64,000 nt of DNA from Butyricicoccus intestinisimiae (GCF_018918345.1 NZ_JAHLQI010000003.1:186001-250000); one strand, 5' to 3'. Counted from the stretch's first letter, positions 43,555 through 51,706 are shown. Numbers and translations: made by a program. Notes: generated from the sequence alone by a model not told the origin.

Positions 43555-44331
43555 ATGATGCAGACATTTGATAAAAGCGCATGGTACACCATCGCAGCAA
43601 AGGTCAGCGGCAAGGTCATTGAGGCCGAAAACGCTTCTACCGAAAACGGCGCAGCCGTATGCCTGGCAGAGGCAACCGGCGCAGACCAGCAGCTGTGGTC
43701 GATTACGCATATCGACGGTAAGTACTACAAAATCGCAAACAAGAAGTCGGGCAAGGTGCTGGACATCATCAGCCTGGGCGTTGTAAACGGCGCAAATCTT
43801 CACCAGTGGGAGTATGTCAACGGCGACAGCCAGCTGTGGTTCTTCGAGGAGAAGGATGACGGTGCGGTTGCCATCAAGTCCGCCATGTCCGCCAAGTGCA
43901 TCGACGTTGTCGGCATGAACGCAGACGCAGACGGCGCACGCCTGCAGATCTGGGTTGACGTAGACGGCGACAACCAGAGCTGGTTCATCCGCGAGGCAAA
44001 GGCAGAGGCTCCGGTCGTTGAGGCTGCCGAGGAACCGAAGGAAGAACCGAAGGCAGAAGCAGCTGCTGCAGAACAGCCGAAGGAAGAAGCTCCGGAAACC
44101 AAGGCCGAGGAAGCTCCGGCAAAGAAAACCACGACCCGCACCCGCAAGCCGGCTGCCAAAAAGACCAACGAGTCCCGCGCAAAGCGCAAGCGCAGAACCA
44201 AGGCTGAAATCGCAGCAGACGCTGCCGCAGCACCGGCAAAGAAAACCACAACCCGCACCCGCAAGTCGGCTGCCAAAAAGACAGCTGCTGCATCAAAGAC
44301 TGCCGCTTCCAAGACGGAAGAGACCAAGTAA
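43555..44331 (+). CDS. Ricin-type lectin domain fused to histone H1-like tail
   Basis: 258 residues, no signal peptide. Residues 1-150 form a beta-trefoil of the ricin B type with three repeats ending in QQLW, SQLWFF and NQSWF. Residues 150-195 are Glu/Ala-rich. Residues 195-258 are Lys/Ala/Thr/Arg-rich like histone H1 tails, with PAKKTTTRTRK occurring twice and a basic KRKRRTK core between. Start ATG at 43555 (or the next codon), 8 nt after AAGGAG. The tail implies nucleic acid binding in the cytosol; the trefoil suggests sugar or other ligand binding. The combination is unusual. Confidence 0.8.
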   Translation: MMQTFDKSAWYTIAAKVSGKVIEAENASTENGAAVCLAEATGADQQLWSITHIDGKYYKIANKKSGKVLDIISLGVVNGANLHQWEYVNGDSQLWFFEEKDDGAVAIKSAMSAKCIDVVGMNADADGARLQIWVDVDGDNQSWFIREAKAEAPVVEAAEEPKEEPKAEAAAAEQPKEEAPETKAEEAPAKKTTTRTRKPAAKKTNESRAKRKRRTKAEIAADAAAAPAKKTTTRTRKSAAKKTAAASKTAASKTEETK

Positions 44332-44355
44332 GTGCTGGAAAAACCGAAACTTGAG

Positions 44356-44395
44356 AACGCCAAAACCGAGATTTTTCGGTTTTGGCGTTTTGTTT
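44356..44395 (+). terminator. Terminator of the ricin-domain gene
   Basis: AACGCCAAAACCGA pairs with TCGGTTTTGGCGTT, then TTGTTTT. Confidence 0.88.
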
Positions 44396-44399
44396 TCCC

Positions 44400-44698
44400 T
44401 CACGCGCCATCCAATCTTGTCTCTCCCTCTGGGAGAGATGTCGCGCAGCGACAGAGAGGGCTGGCTCCCTCGTGAGGGAGCTGGATTGCCGCTTTGCGGC
44501 AAGACTGAGGGAGTTTTATAGATTGACAAGATACGCATGAGATTTGCCCTGATACGATTTGTCAGTTTTTGCCCTCTCAGTCATTTGCTTTGCAAATGCC
44601 AGCTCTCCCAATGGGAGAGCCGAGAAGCCGGAGCGAACTGCACACATGCCGCATCAGGCTATCTCTTGCGCAGACTTGCCCGCGTGCCGCTCCTTTCC
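44400..44698. repeat. Tandem duplication, unit 1 (contains dispersed repeat copy C)
   Basis: 299-bp unit starting at TCACGCGCCATCCAATCTTG. It contains repeat copy C (about 44413-44625) with ends TCTTGTCTCTCCCTCT and CCAATGGGAGAGCC. Inside lies a second hairpin module, TCCCTCGTGAGGGA, then TTGCCGCTTTGCGGCAA and ACTGAGGGAG. Unit 2 follows with three single-base differences. Confidence 0.92.
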
Positions 44699-44997
44699 TC
44701 ACGCGCCATCCAATCTTGTCTCTCCCTCTGGGAGAGATGTCGCGCAGCGACAGAGAGGGCCGGCTCCCTCGTGAGGGAGCTGGATTGCCGCTTTGCGGCA
44801 AGACTGAGGGAGTTTTATAGATTGACAAGATACGCATGAGATTTGCCCTGCTACGATTTGTCAGTTTTTGCCCTCTCAGTCATTTGCTTTGCAAATGCCA
44901 GCTCTCCCAATGGGAGAGCCGAGAAGCCGGAGCGAACTGCACACATGCCGCATCAGGCTATCTCTTGCGCAGACTTGCCCGCGTACCGCTCCTTTCC
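44699..44997. repeat. Tandem duplication, unit 2 (contains dispersed repeat copy D)
   Basis: Near-identical copy of the previous 299 bp. Differences seen: GGCTGG to GGCCGG, CTGATACG to CTGCTACG, and GCGTGCCG to GCGTACCG. Together the two units form the whole gene-free stretch 44332-45034. Confidence 0.92.
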
Positions 44998-45034
44998 GAG
45001 ACTCAGATAAATCTTCCCACGGCGCATTCTTTTA

Positions 45035-45063
45035 TTGTGCCGCTGTACATGTTATGCTATAAT
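45035..45063 (+). promoter_or_regulatory. Promoter of the DUF975 gene
   Basis: TTGTGC, 17 bp, TATAAT; start of transcription near 45070. Confidence 0.75.
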
Positions 45064-45117
45064 GAGCACAGAAGAAGAATCTGTACTTTTTTAACAAAAC
45101 TGAAACGAGGTGTTTGT

Positions 45118-45957
45118 ATGATTTACAATGCACAGGCCCGAAAAGACTATAAAGCGCAAGCGCGGGCTGACATTCGCAAAAAGTTCTGGCCGACCATCGG
45201 CGCCGTGATTTTGGCATCTATTCCGCTGGCTCTCATGAGCATTATCATGAGCATTGGAACAGAGGGCTTTTATACACTTGGAGATGCATCCAGTCTGGAC
45301 GCTATCTTATCCGTCTATGGCAAGTTTGCTCAATACAGTCTGCTGTATCTTGTCATTTATTTCTTTATCGGCTCTCCGATTACCTTTGGCGCCAAGCATT
45401 ACTATGTCGCACGCGCCCGCGGTGAAAATTCAACGGTCGGTTTGATTTTCCAGCCGTTTACCAGCGGAAAATCCTATCTGACTTCTTTGAAGCTGAGCTT
45501 GAGCATCAGCATTCGTTCGCTGGGCTGGCTGGTTATCGTATGCGCCATTGCATTGGTCGGCTTGCTTCCGTTGTTTGCCTTCAGCCCCGCCGATAATGTA
45601 GGCAGCGGTGCCTTCTTCCTGTTTTTTATAATCTACTTCGTTGTCGTTTGTGTTGTCTCTGTTTGGGCATCTGTCAAGATGCGCCGCTACGACGGCGCGT
45701 ATATCTGCCTGATTGACACGCCGGATGCCAGCGTTTGGCAGGCAACCGGTGCATGCGCCAAGATTTTTAAAAACCACAACTGGGAACTGATGGTCTTTGA
45801 CCTGAGTTTTCTCCTTTGGAATTGTTTGACAGCCATTACCTTTGGCGTTGTCGGCCTCTACGTCATACCGTATCAGGAAATCGCGTTCGTGCATTATTTT
45901 GACGCCCTGTGCGGCAGAACGCCGGAACCGGCAGAGGAACCATCGCTCAGCGAGTAA
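45118..45957 (+). CDS. DUF975 family membrane protein
   Basis: 279 residues with about six membrane helices. The cytosolic start RKDYKAQARADIRKKFWPTI resembles DUF975 proteins, as do GAKHYYVARARGE and YDGAYICLIDTPDASVW. Start ATG at 45118 after CGAGGTG. The C-terminal end is acidic. DUF975 proteins are common in clostridia, their role unknown. It begins just after the tandem duplication. Confidence 0.8.
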   Translation: MIYNAQARKDYKAQARADIRKKFWPTIGAVILASIPLALMSIIMSIGTEGFYTLGDASSLDAILSVYGKFAQYSLLYLVIYFFIGSPITFGAKHYYVARARGENSTVGLIFQPFTSGKSYLTSLKLSLSISIRSLGWLVIVCAIALVGLLPLFAFSPADNVGSGAFFLFFIIYFVVVCVVSVWASVKMRRYDGAYICLIDTPDASVWQATGACAKIFKNHNWELMVFDLSFLLWNCLTAITFGVVGLYVIPYQEIAFVHYFDALCGRTPEPAEEPSLSE

Positions 45958-45964
45958 TCTTCCA

Positions 45965-45993
45965 TTGACACCGCTGCCAAATTCTGTTACTCT
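45965..45993 (+). promoter_or_regulatory. Promoter of the 54-residue protein gene
   Basis: TTGACA, 17 bp, TACTCT. Lies in the 72-bp gap after the DUF975 stop. Confidence 0.65.
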
Positions 45994-46029
45994 GACGGTA
46001 CAGAAACGAAAAGAGAGGGTGTTGTTTTT

Positions 46030-46194
46030 ATGGGAAGACCTGTAAAAAAGGTTCACAAGAGTCAGCAGCAGCGCAGAAAAGAATCAGAGGCTCGCCGCGC
46101 CGAGCAGCAAAAAAAGGAAGATCGTCTCACATACATCATGCTCGGTGTTGTCGCCGTCATCTTCGTCATTTTTGCCGGTTTCTTGTTGTTCTAA
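46030..46194 (+). CDS. Small membrane protein with charged cytosolic part
   Basis: 54 residues. The first 32 are strongly charged (KKVHKSQQQRRKESEARRAE), then one membrane helix (IMLGVVAVIFVIFAGFLLF) ends the protein. ATG at 46030 follows GAGAGGG. Has its own promoter and a strong terminator, so it is a real transcription unit. No family recognised. Confidence 0.7.
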   Translation: MGRPVKKVHKSQQQRRKESEARRAEQQKKEDRLTYIMLGVVAVIFVIFAGFLLF

Positions 46195-46202
46195 TGACTT
46201 CT

Positions 46203-46233
46203 AACGGATGCCCGATGCGGGCATCCGTTTTTT
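46203..46233 (+). terminator. Terminator of the 54-residue protein gene
   Basis: AACGGATGCCCG pairs with CGGGCATCCGTT, then TTTTCG. Confidence 0.9.
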
Positions 46234-46283
46234 CGCTTTTTGCACACAGATACACATATTTTTTATCTCTGCGTATTTTTCCG

Positions 46284-46317
46284 GCAAACCCCTCTGATTT
46301 TTTTCGGAGGGGTTTGC
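46284..46317. repeat. Perfect inverted repeat upstream of htpG
   Basis: GCAAACCCCTC and GAGGGGTTTGC flank a T-rich loop; no T-run follows in either direction, so its job is unclear. Confidence 0.6.
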
Positions 46318-46354
46318 TATTGTTAAAAAGTTTTGAACAAACCGCCTTTCCCCC

Positions 46355-46383
46355 TTGCATTTTCCGTGCAATTGGTTTATTCT
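46355..46383 (+). promoter_or_regulatory. Promoter of htpG
   Basis: TTGCAT, 17 bp, TATTCT, placed so that the CIRCE operator covers the transcription start. Confidence 0.6.
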
Positions 46384-46386
46384 ATA

Positions 46387-46413
46387 TTAGCACTCATCAG
46401 ATGAGAGTGCTAA
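46387..46413 (+). promoter_or_regulatory. CIRCE operator (HrcA binding site)
   Basis: TTAGCACTC-N9-GAGTGCTAA, a perfect match to the CIRCE consensus. It sits between the promoter and htpG, so HrcA should repress htpG until heat shock. Confidence 0.95.
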
Positions 46414-46448
46414 GTCTGTAATTTAAAATCTGAAAGGATTGACATACA

Positions 46449-48362
46449 ATGGCAAAGCAGCAGTTTCAAGCAGAATCCAAGCGTCTGCTGGACATGATGA
46501 TTAACTCGATCTACACGCACAGAGAAATTTTCCTGCGCGAGTTGATCTCCAATGCAAGTGATGCGATTGACAAGCGCCACTTCAAGTCCCTGACCGATGC
46601 GTCCCTCGTACCGGAGGAGGGCTTTGAAATTCATCTGTCAGCGGATGAAGACGCTCGCACCCTGACCATTTCCGATAACGGCATCGGTATGACCAAGGAA
46701 GAACTGGAACACAACCTCGGCACCATCGCACAGAGCGGTTCTCTGGCATTCAAGCAGGAGAACCAGACCGATGATACCGACATCATAGGCCAGTTCGGCG
46801 TCGGCTTCTACGCTTCGTTTATGGTTGCCTCTCACGTCAAGGTCGTTTCTAAGGCGTGCGGCTCCGAGCAGGCATATATCTGGGAGTCTGACGGCGCAGA
46901 CGGCTACACCATCGAGCCGGGCGAGAAGGATTCCTATGGCACAGACATTATCCTGACCATCAAGCCGGATCCGGAAGGCGAGGACGAGGACACCTACAGC
47001 GAATTCCTGCAGACCTATCGTTTGGCAGGTCTGGTTCGCAAGTACTCCGACTACATCCGTTACCCGATTAAGATGCAGATGCCGCATTCGCAGGAAAAGC
47101 CGAAGCCAGAGGATGCACCGGAGGATTACAAGCCGGAATACGAAACCGTTTACACCGAAGACACGCTGAACTCGATGATTCCGCTGTGGAAGAAGGCAAA
47201 GAAGGACATCACGCAGGATGAATACGACGAGTTCTACCGCAGCAAGTTCATGGACTACATGAAGCCGCTGCGCACAATTCACTTCCACAACGAAGGTCTG
47301 ACCGCATCCTATGATGCCCTGCTGTACATTCCGTCTCAGCCGCCGTTTGACTACTATTCCAAGGACTTCTCCAAGGGTCTGTCTCTGTACACCTCCGGTG
47401 TTATGATTATGGAAAAGTGCGCCGACCTGCTGCCGGATTACTTCGGCTTTGTGCGCGGTCTGGTTGATTCCTCTGATTTGTCTCTGAACATCTCCCGCGA
47501 AATGCTGCAGCACGACCGTCAGCTCAAGGCAATCGCCATCAGCTTGGAAAAGAAAATCCGCTCCGAACTGCTCAAGATGCAGAAGGATGAGCGCGAGGAA
47601 TACATCAAATTCTGGAACGCTTTTGGCTACTCCATCAAGGCGGGTGCCTATGCAAATTACGGCGCAGACAAGGAAAAGCTGCGCGACCTGATGATGTTCT
47701 ATTCGGCAAAGAACGAGAAGCTCATCACCCTCAAGGAATACCGCGAGGCAATGCCGGAAGATCAGGAAGAAATTTACTATGCTGCCGGTTCCAGCACCGA
47801 TGCGCTGTCCAAGCTGCCGCAGGCTGAGATGGTTCGCAAGCACGACTACGATATTCTGTACTTGACCGCCGACATTGATGAATTTATCATCTCTCAGCTG
47901 GAGTCGCAGGATGATAAGAAGTTCCGCTCCATCACCGCAGGCGATCTGAACCTGTCCTCCGAGGAGGAAAAGAAGGAAGCAGAAGAAAAGTCCACCGCGA
48001 ACCGCGCGATGTTTGACGCCATGAAGGAAGCACTGGACGGCAAGGTTAAGGACGTTCGCGTTTCTTCCCGTCTGGTCAGCGATCCGGTCTGCCTGACTTC
48101 TGAGGGCAACCTGTCTATTGAAATGGAGCGCGTGCTCAACAACGTGCCGAACAACGGCAATCATTTCTCCGCAGAAAAGATTCTGGAAATCAACGCTTCT
48201 CACCCGATCTTTGAGAAGCTGATTCGCCTGTACACCAGCGATCCGGACAAACTCAAGACCTATGCAAAGCTGCTGTACGATCAGGCTATGCTGATTGCCG
48301 GCATGCCGGTAGAAGATCCGGCTGCCTTTACACAGGCAATGTGCGACCTGATGGCAGAATAA
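46449..48362 (+). CDS. htpG: Chaperone HtpG (Hsp90)
   Basis: 637 residues: N-terminal GHKL ATPase domain (REIFLRELISNASDAIDK, ISDNGIGM, GQFGVGFYASFMV), middle domain with the catalytic arginine region, and C-terminal dimerisation domain. It assists folding of client proteins under stress. ATG at 46449 follows AAAGGA. A CIRCE element upstream predicts HrcA control, unlike B. subtilis, where htpG is outside the HrcA regulon. Confidence 0.97.
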   Translation: MAKQQFQAESKRLLDMMINSIYTHREIFLRELISNASDAIDKRHFKSLTDASLVPEEGFEIHLSADEDARTLTISDNGIGMTKEELEHNLGTIAQSGSLAFKQENQTDDTDIIGQFGVGFYASFMVASHVKVVSKACGSEQAYIWESDGADGYTIEPGEKDSYGTDIILTIKPDPEGEDEDTYSEFLQTYRLAGLVRKYSDYIRYPIKMQMPHSQEKPKPEDAPEDYKPEYETVYTEDTLNSMIPLWKKAKKDITQDEYDEFYRSKFMDYMKPLRTIHFHNEGLTASYDALLYIPSQPPFDYYSKDFSKGLSLYTSGVMIMEKCADLLPDYFGFVRGLVDSSDLSLNISREMLQHDRQLKAIAISLEKKIRSELLKMQKDEREEYIKFWNAFGYSIKAGAYANYGADKEKLRDLMMFYSAKNEKLITLKEYREAMPEDQEEIYYAAGSSTDALSKLPQAEMVRKHDYDILYLTADIDEFIISQLESQDDKKFRSITAGDLNLSSEEEKKEAEEKSTANRAMFDAMKEALDGKVKDVRVSSRLVSDPVCLTSEGNLSIEMERVLNNVPNNGNHFSAEKILEINASHPIFEKLIRLYTSDPDKLKTYAKLLYDQAMLIAGMPVEDPAAFTQAMCDLMAE

Positions 48363-48410
48363 AATTTGCCCAATCCGAATACCATACGTATTCGAGATAT
48401 GTTCCTAATC

Positions 48411-48440
48411 AGCCCCCGTTCTTCGGAACGGGGGCTTTTT
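48411..48440 (+). terminator. Terminator of htpG
   Basis: AGCCCCCGTTC pairs with GAACGGGGGCT around a TTCG loop, then TTTTT. Confidence 0.92.
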
Positions 48441-48455
48441 GGTTGCGCACAAAAA

Positions 48456-48495
48456 ACCATCCGCAGAGCCGGTAGGAAGCCCTGCGGATGGTTTT
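48456..48495 (-). terminator. Terminator of the 39-residue peptide gene
   Basis: AACCATCCGCAG pairs with CTGCGGATGGTT; on the minus strand TTTTGTGCG follows. Confidence 0.75.
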
Positions 48496-48544
48496 TCGAG
48501 AGAGAATTTAACCAAAGAAGTGTGGAATTAGGTAGAAATCAAAA

Positions 48545-48664
48545 TTAACGATAATCGTACGCACTGCGCGACGAATATACAACCGGAGCAGCGTGGCTGC
48601 TGTGGCTCAGAACCGTTGCAACGAGCGGCATTGCAATAATCAGTGCGGTGAGAACGGTTGTCAT
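48545..48664 (-). CDS. Small hydrophobic peptide, 39 residues
   Basis: Starts MTTVLTALIIAMPLVATVL, a membrane or signal-like helix, then a Ser/His/Tyr/Arg-rich tail ending in AYDYR. ATG at 48664 follows AAGGAAGG, and a terminator lies downstream, so it is likely expressed. No family recognised; could be a small membrane protein or a secreted peptide. Confidence 0.55.
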   Translation of the reverse strand: MTTVLTALIIAMPLVATVLSHSSHAAPVVYSSRSAYDYR

Positions 48665-48902
48665 GGCGAATCCTTCCTTTCGAAATATAATATAGGATAA
48701 TGCTATTTGTATAGAGATACAGTAATCCCGTCAAACGCTCCGCTTTGCTTTGTTCGTTTTTGCTGTTCTCTTTGTTTTTATGTCTATATTATAGCCAGAA
48801 CCCGCGTATTTTTCTTCTATTTTGTTGCGAAAGAATCAGTCTTTTTCTCGCCGTTTTTTCATATATTTTTCAGATTTTTTTGTTATCTTGCGATACGCAC
48901 AA

Positions 48903-48934
48903 AAAAGCCTCGGCGCTTACCCGCCGAGGCTTTT
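48903..48934 (-). terminator. Terminator of the RCC1-repeat gene
   Basis: AAAAGCCTCGGCG pairs with CGCCGAGGCTTTT; more T follows on the minus strand. Confidence 0.88.
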
Positions 48935-48940
48935 GCCGTG

Positions 48941-50191
48941 TTAATTTTTTAAATACACAGCTGTCGGTGTCTTGACATCGGATTCCTCCGAGCCAATGCC
49001 GAGCTGCTTATACAGATTGCATCCCACTGAGCGCAGCACGCCGTCCTTGGAGCGGTACAGGGTGTTGAATCCGCCCGCCGCCACAGCTTCTACATTTTCT
49101 GCGAGCTTGCGCGGCTTGCTCTGATAATAAATCGTTTCCTGTCCAATCGCATGCGTTCCATCACCAAACTTGATGCCAATCTGATGATAATTGTTGACGC
49201 CAAACGTATACAAATCGCCGTTGGTCTTGAGCACGGCCGCATGTGCCGAGCCGGCATCGACATACGATACATCGCTCATGAGCTTTTTCGGTGTGGTCTG
49301 TACATTGCGCGCCGTATCATCAACAGTCTTGATTCCCAGCGAGCCGACGCTGTTGTTGCCCCAGCCGTACAAATCGCCATTTTCCTTTAGGGCAAACGCC
49401 ATATATTTAGCACCGCACGATACCATTTTTATACCGTCCATGACCTTCGCCGGTTTGGACTGATACGCTTCACCCTTGCTGTTTGTGCTGTCGGTCTTAG
49501 CAAGTCCCAGCTGACCGTCCTCGTCATAGCCCCATGCATACAGCGTGCCGTCTGTGGTGATTGCCATGGAATAATCATCGCCCGCATCAATGTACGCGAC
49601 ATTGTCCATCAGCTTATACGGCGCAGACATGCAGGCGTAGCCTTCTTCGTCCTTTTTGTCGCAGGCGCTGTCCGCAACACCCAATGCACCGTTTTTGTTT
49701 CTGCCCCAGACATACAGCGCACCGTCTGTATCAATGGCGAGTGCATGCTTGGTGCCTGCGGCAATCATTGCAATATCTGTATTGACCTTTTTCGGCTCCA
49801 TGCGGCTGGTGTTGTCACCGTCACCCATCTGATAGCTGGTGTCATCGCCCCATGCATACAAATCTCCGTCCTTACACAGTGCAAACGACAGCTCATCTCC
49901 CGCTGCAACCTGTGTGACCTTTCCGGAAATCTTGACTGCTTTGACCGGCTTGGACTGATTGTCACAGTTGGAGTTTCCCAGCTCTCCCTTGTTGTTATGT
50001 CCCCACGCATACACGGCGCCGCCGGCGTCCACTGCCAGCATGTGATCCTCACCTACGGCGATTTGCTCGGAGGTTATTTTCTCTGTCGAGCCGTTTTTGC
50101 TCAGACCAATGAACATGGCAACGGCAAGCACAACAACGGCAACTGCCGTGCCAAGCAACGCTGCGATAATTTTGTTTCTCTCTCTTGACAT
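48941..50191 (-). CDS. Membrane-anchored RCC1-repeat protein
   Basis: 416 residues. N-terminal helix (about 8-30, IIAALLGTAVAVVVLAVAMF) anchors an extracellular beta-propeller of about seven RCC1-like repeats, each with a core like LYAWGxNxxGxLG (for example VYAWGHNNKGELGNSNC and LYVWGRNKNGALGVADSAC). Start ATG at 50191 after GAGGAATG. Bacterial RCC1 proteins are usually surface or secreted binding proteins; no enzyme activity is expected. Single gene with its own terminator. Confidence 0.86.
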   Translation of the reverse strand: MSRERNKIIAALLGTAVAVVVLAVAMFIGLSKNGSTEKITSEQIAVGEDHMLAVDAGGAVYAWGHNNKGELGNSNCDNQSKPVKAVKISGKVTQVAAGDELSFALCKDGDLYAWGDDTSYQMGDGDNTSRMEPKKVNTDIAMIAAGTKHALAIDTDGALYVWGRNKNGALGVADSACDKKDEEGYACMSAPYKLMDNVAYIDAGDDYSMAITTDGTLYAWGYDEDGQLGLAKTDSTNSKGEAYQSKPAKVMDGIKMVSCGAKYMAFALKENGDLYGWGNNSVGSLGIKTVDDTARNVQTTPKKLMSDVSYVDAGSAHAAVLKTNGDLYTFGVNNYHQIGIKFGDGTHAIGQETIYYQSKPRKLAENVEAVAAGGFNTLYRSKDGVLRSVGCNLYKQLGIGSEESDVKTPTAVYLKN

Positions 50192-50343
50192 GATGGTTCA
50201 TTCCTCACTTTTCCGAAAAACACCGCCCATACCTCACGGGTTTTTCTTCTTTCTGTTTTCCGTGATTATTATACCATCAAACATTGTCTTATGCAAAATA
50301 ATTGTGAAAATTCACGAAAAAAATCACGAAAAAACCGGAGGGA

Positions 50344-51285
50344 TCACTGTAAGATCTCCTCCGGCAACGCAATATCCTGTTTGGGGATTTTGTCCCACGA
50401 AAAATCTGCGACCAAATCGGAAAGCTGCACCGGCTGTGCCGTCGGGCGCAGCCCTGCCGCTTTTGCCAGCATACCAACAATTAGTTCCGGTCTGCCGAAT
50501 TTTTCGCGCAGCACACCCAAATCCAAATCGCCGTCGCGCTTGGACAGCCGTCTGCCGTCCGGTGCCGTGAGCAGCGGCATGTGATAAAACTGCGGAATTG
50601 CAAATCCCAGCTGTTCATACAAATACATCTGCCGCGGTGTGGAATTGAGCAAATCACTGCCGCGCACAACCTCCGTCACGCCCATCAATCCGTCATCCAC
50701 GACAACCGCCAATTGATAGCCGTACACGCCGTCAGAACGCCGAATGATAAAGTCTCCGCAGTCGTGTGCCAGATTCTCCGTATACACACCCTGACAGCCA
50801 TCCGTGAACGACATCTCCCGCTCCGGCACACGCACGCGCCACGCAGGCGGGCGGCGCTTGGATTTTTCTGCGATTTGTTCCGGTGTCAGATTGCGGCAGG
50901 TGCCCGCATAGATATATGTTCCGTCTGAACGGTGCGGCGCCTGCGCCGTGTGCAGCTCCGCGCGGCTGCAAAAGCACGGGTACAGCAATCCCTTGTCTTT
51001 GAGCACGTCAAAATACCTATCATAGATTGCCGTGCGGCAGCTCTGATACCATGGGTCTCCGCCTGCACTGCCGCCGTCATCCCAGTCGATGCCGAACCAT
51101 TTGAGATCGTCCTCGATGAGATCTGCCAGCGAGCGCGGGCAGCGCATCGCGTCCAAGTCCTCTATGCGCAGCAAATATCTGCCGTTTTTCGACCGAACCG
51201 ACAGCCAAGACAGCATCGCGCACAAAATATTGCCCAGATGAATGCGTCCGCTCGGCGTCGGGGCAAATCGTCCGCAAACCGTCAT
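50344..51285 (-). CDS. gluQ: Glutamyl-Q tRNA(Asp) synthetase-like protein
   Basis: 313 residues, a truncated class I glutamyl-tRNA synthetase without anticodon domain. GRFAPTPSGRIHLGN contains the HIGH-type motif, RRLSKRDGD the KMSKS-type motif. The zinc motif CFCSRAEL with YAGTC (CxC...Yx3C) is typical of GluQ, which attaches glutamate to queuosine of tRNA(Asp) rather than charging tRNA. Start ATG at 51285 lies 1 nt after the stop of the NifX-like gene; no closer ribosome site than GGAGGG 12 nt away. The upstream extension of the frame is not supported. Confidence 0.87.
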   Translation of the reverse strand: MTVCGRFAPTPSGRIHLGNILCAMLSWLSVRSKNGRYLLRIEDLDAMRCPRSLADLIEDDLKWFGIDWDDGGSAGGDPWYQSCRTAIYDRYFDVLKDKGLLYPCFCSRAELHTAQAPHRSDGTYIYAGTCRNLTPEQIAEKSKRRPPAWRVRVPEREMSFTDGCQGVYTENLAHDCGDFIIRRSDGVYGYQLAVVVDDGLMGVTEVVRGSDLLNSTPRQMYLYEQLGFAIPQFYHMPLLTAPDGRRLSKRDGDLDLGVLREKFGRPELIVGMLAKAAGLRPTAQPVQLSDLVADFSWDKIPKQDIALPEEILQ

Positions 51286-51286
51286 G

Positions 51287-51706
51287 TTAGTGCTTGCCCT
51301 CCGGACGATCCCCGCAGTCCGCCATGCACTTTGCGCAGTCATGCATGCAGTGCATCGGATCGTCCTCATCCTCTTCTGGAATGACAATCTTGGACGGATC
51401 ACCGACCTGTTCGCCCGCCAGCAGACCGGCAATGCACTCAACAGCGTCACCCTGACATCCCGGCAGCACCTGCATGCCAATCATGCGCAGGGTCTCCTGC
51501 AATGCTGTGCCGACTTCGCCCGCCAGCATCACATCAATGTTCTGCATGGACAGCTTGAACAGTACGCTGGTGATGCCTGCGCCGTCCAAAGAAATCACTT
51601 CCTTGGATACCGGCTGACCATTTTCTTCGGTGACAATGATCACTTCCGTGCTCTCATTGAGTGCCGGTGCAATCACACCGTCTTTTACTGCTGCTGCTAC
51701 TTTCAT
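51287..51706 (-). CDS. NifX/NafY-like dinitrogenase FeMo-cofactor family protein
   Basis: 139 residues. Residues 1-100 are the NifX-type fold (MKVAAAVKDGVIAPALNEST, GCQGDAVECIAGLLAGE). A C-terminal tail has many metal ligands: MHCMHDCAKCMADCG and a final KH. Stand-alone members occur in many anaerobes without nitrogenase and are thought to bind Fe-S or molybdenum clusters. Start ATG at 51706 after GAGGAGG. Coupled to gluQ by position only. Confidence 0.82.
   Translation of the reverse strand: MKVAAAVKDGVIAPALNESTEVIIVTEENGQPVSKEVISLDGAGITSVLFKLSMQNIDVMLAGEVGTALQETLRMIGMQVLPGCQGDAVECIAGLLAGEQVGDPSKIVIPEEDEDDPMHCMHDCAKCMADCGDRPEGKH

Noticed and set aside
44018-44521. Open frames through the dispersed repeats (peptides like SLPLGEMSRSDREG)
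   Set aside because: The frames follow the repeat, recur with each copy, and have no ribosome site; they are translations of the hairpin ends.
44400-44997. CRISPR array
   Set aside because: Only two 299-bp units in tandem, with no short repeats and spacers.
46638-48203. Long open frame antisense to htpG
   Set aside because: Mirror of strongly biased codons in htpG; no ribosome site, and the translation has no domain.
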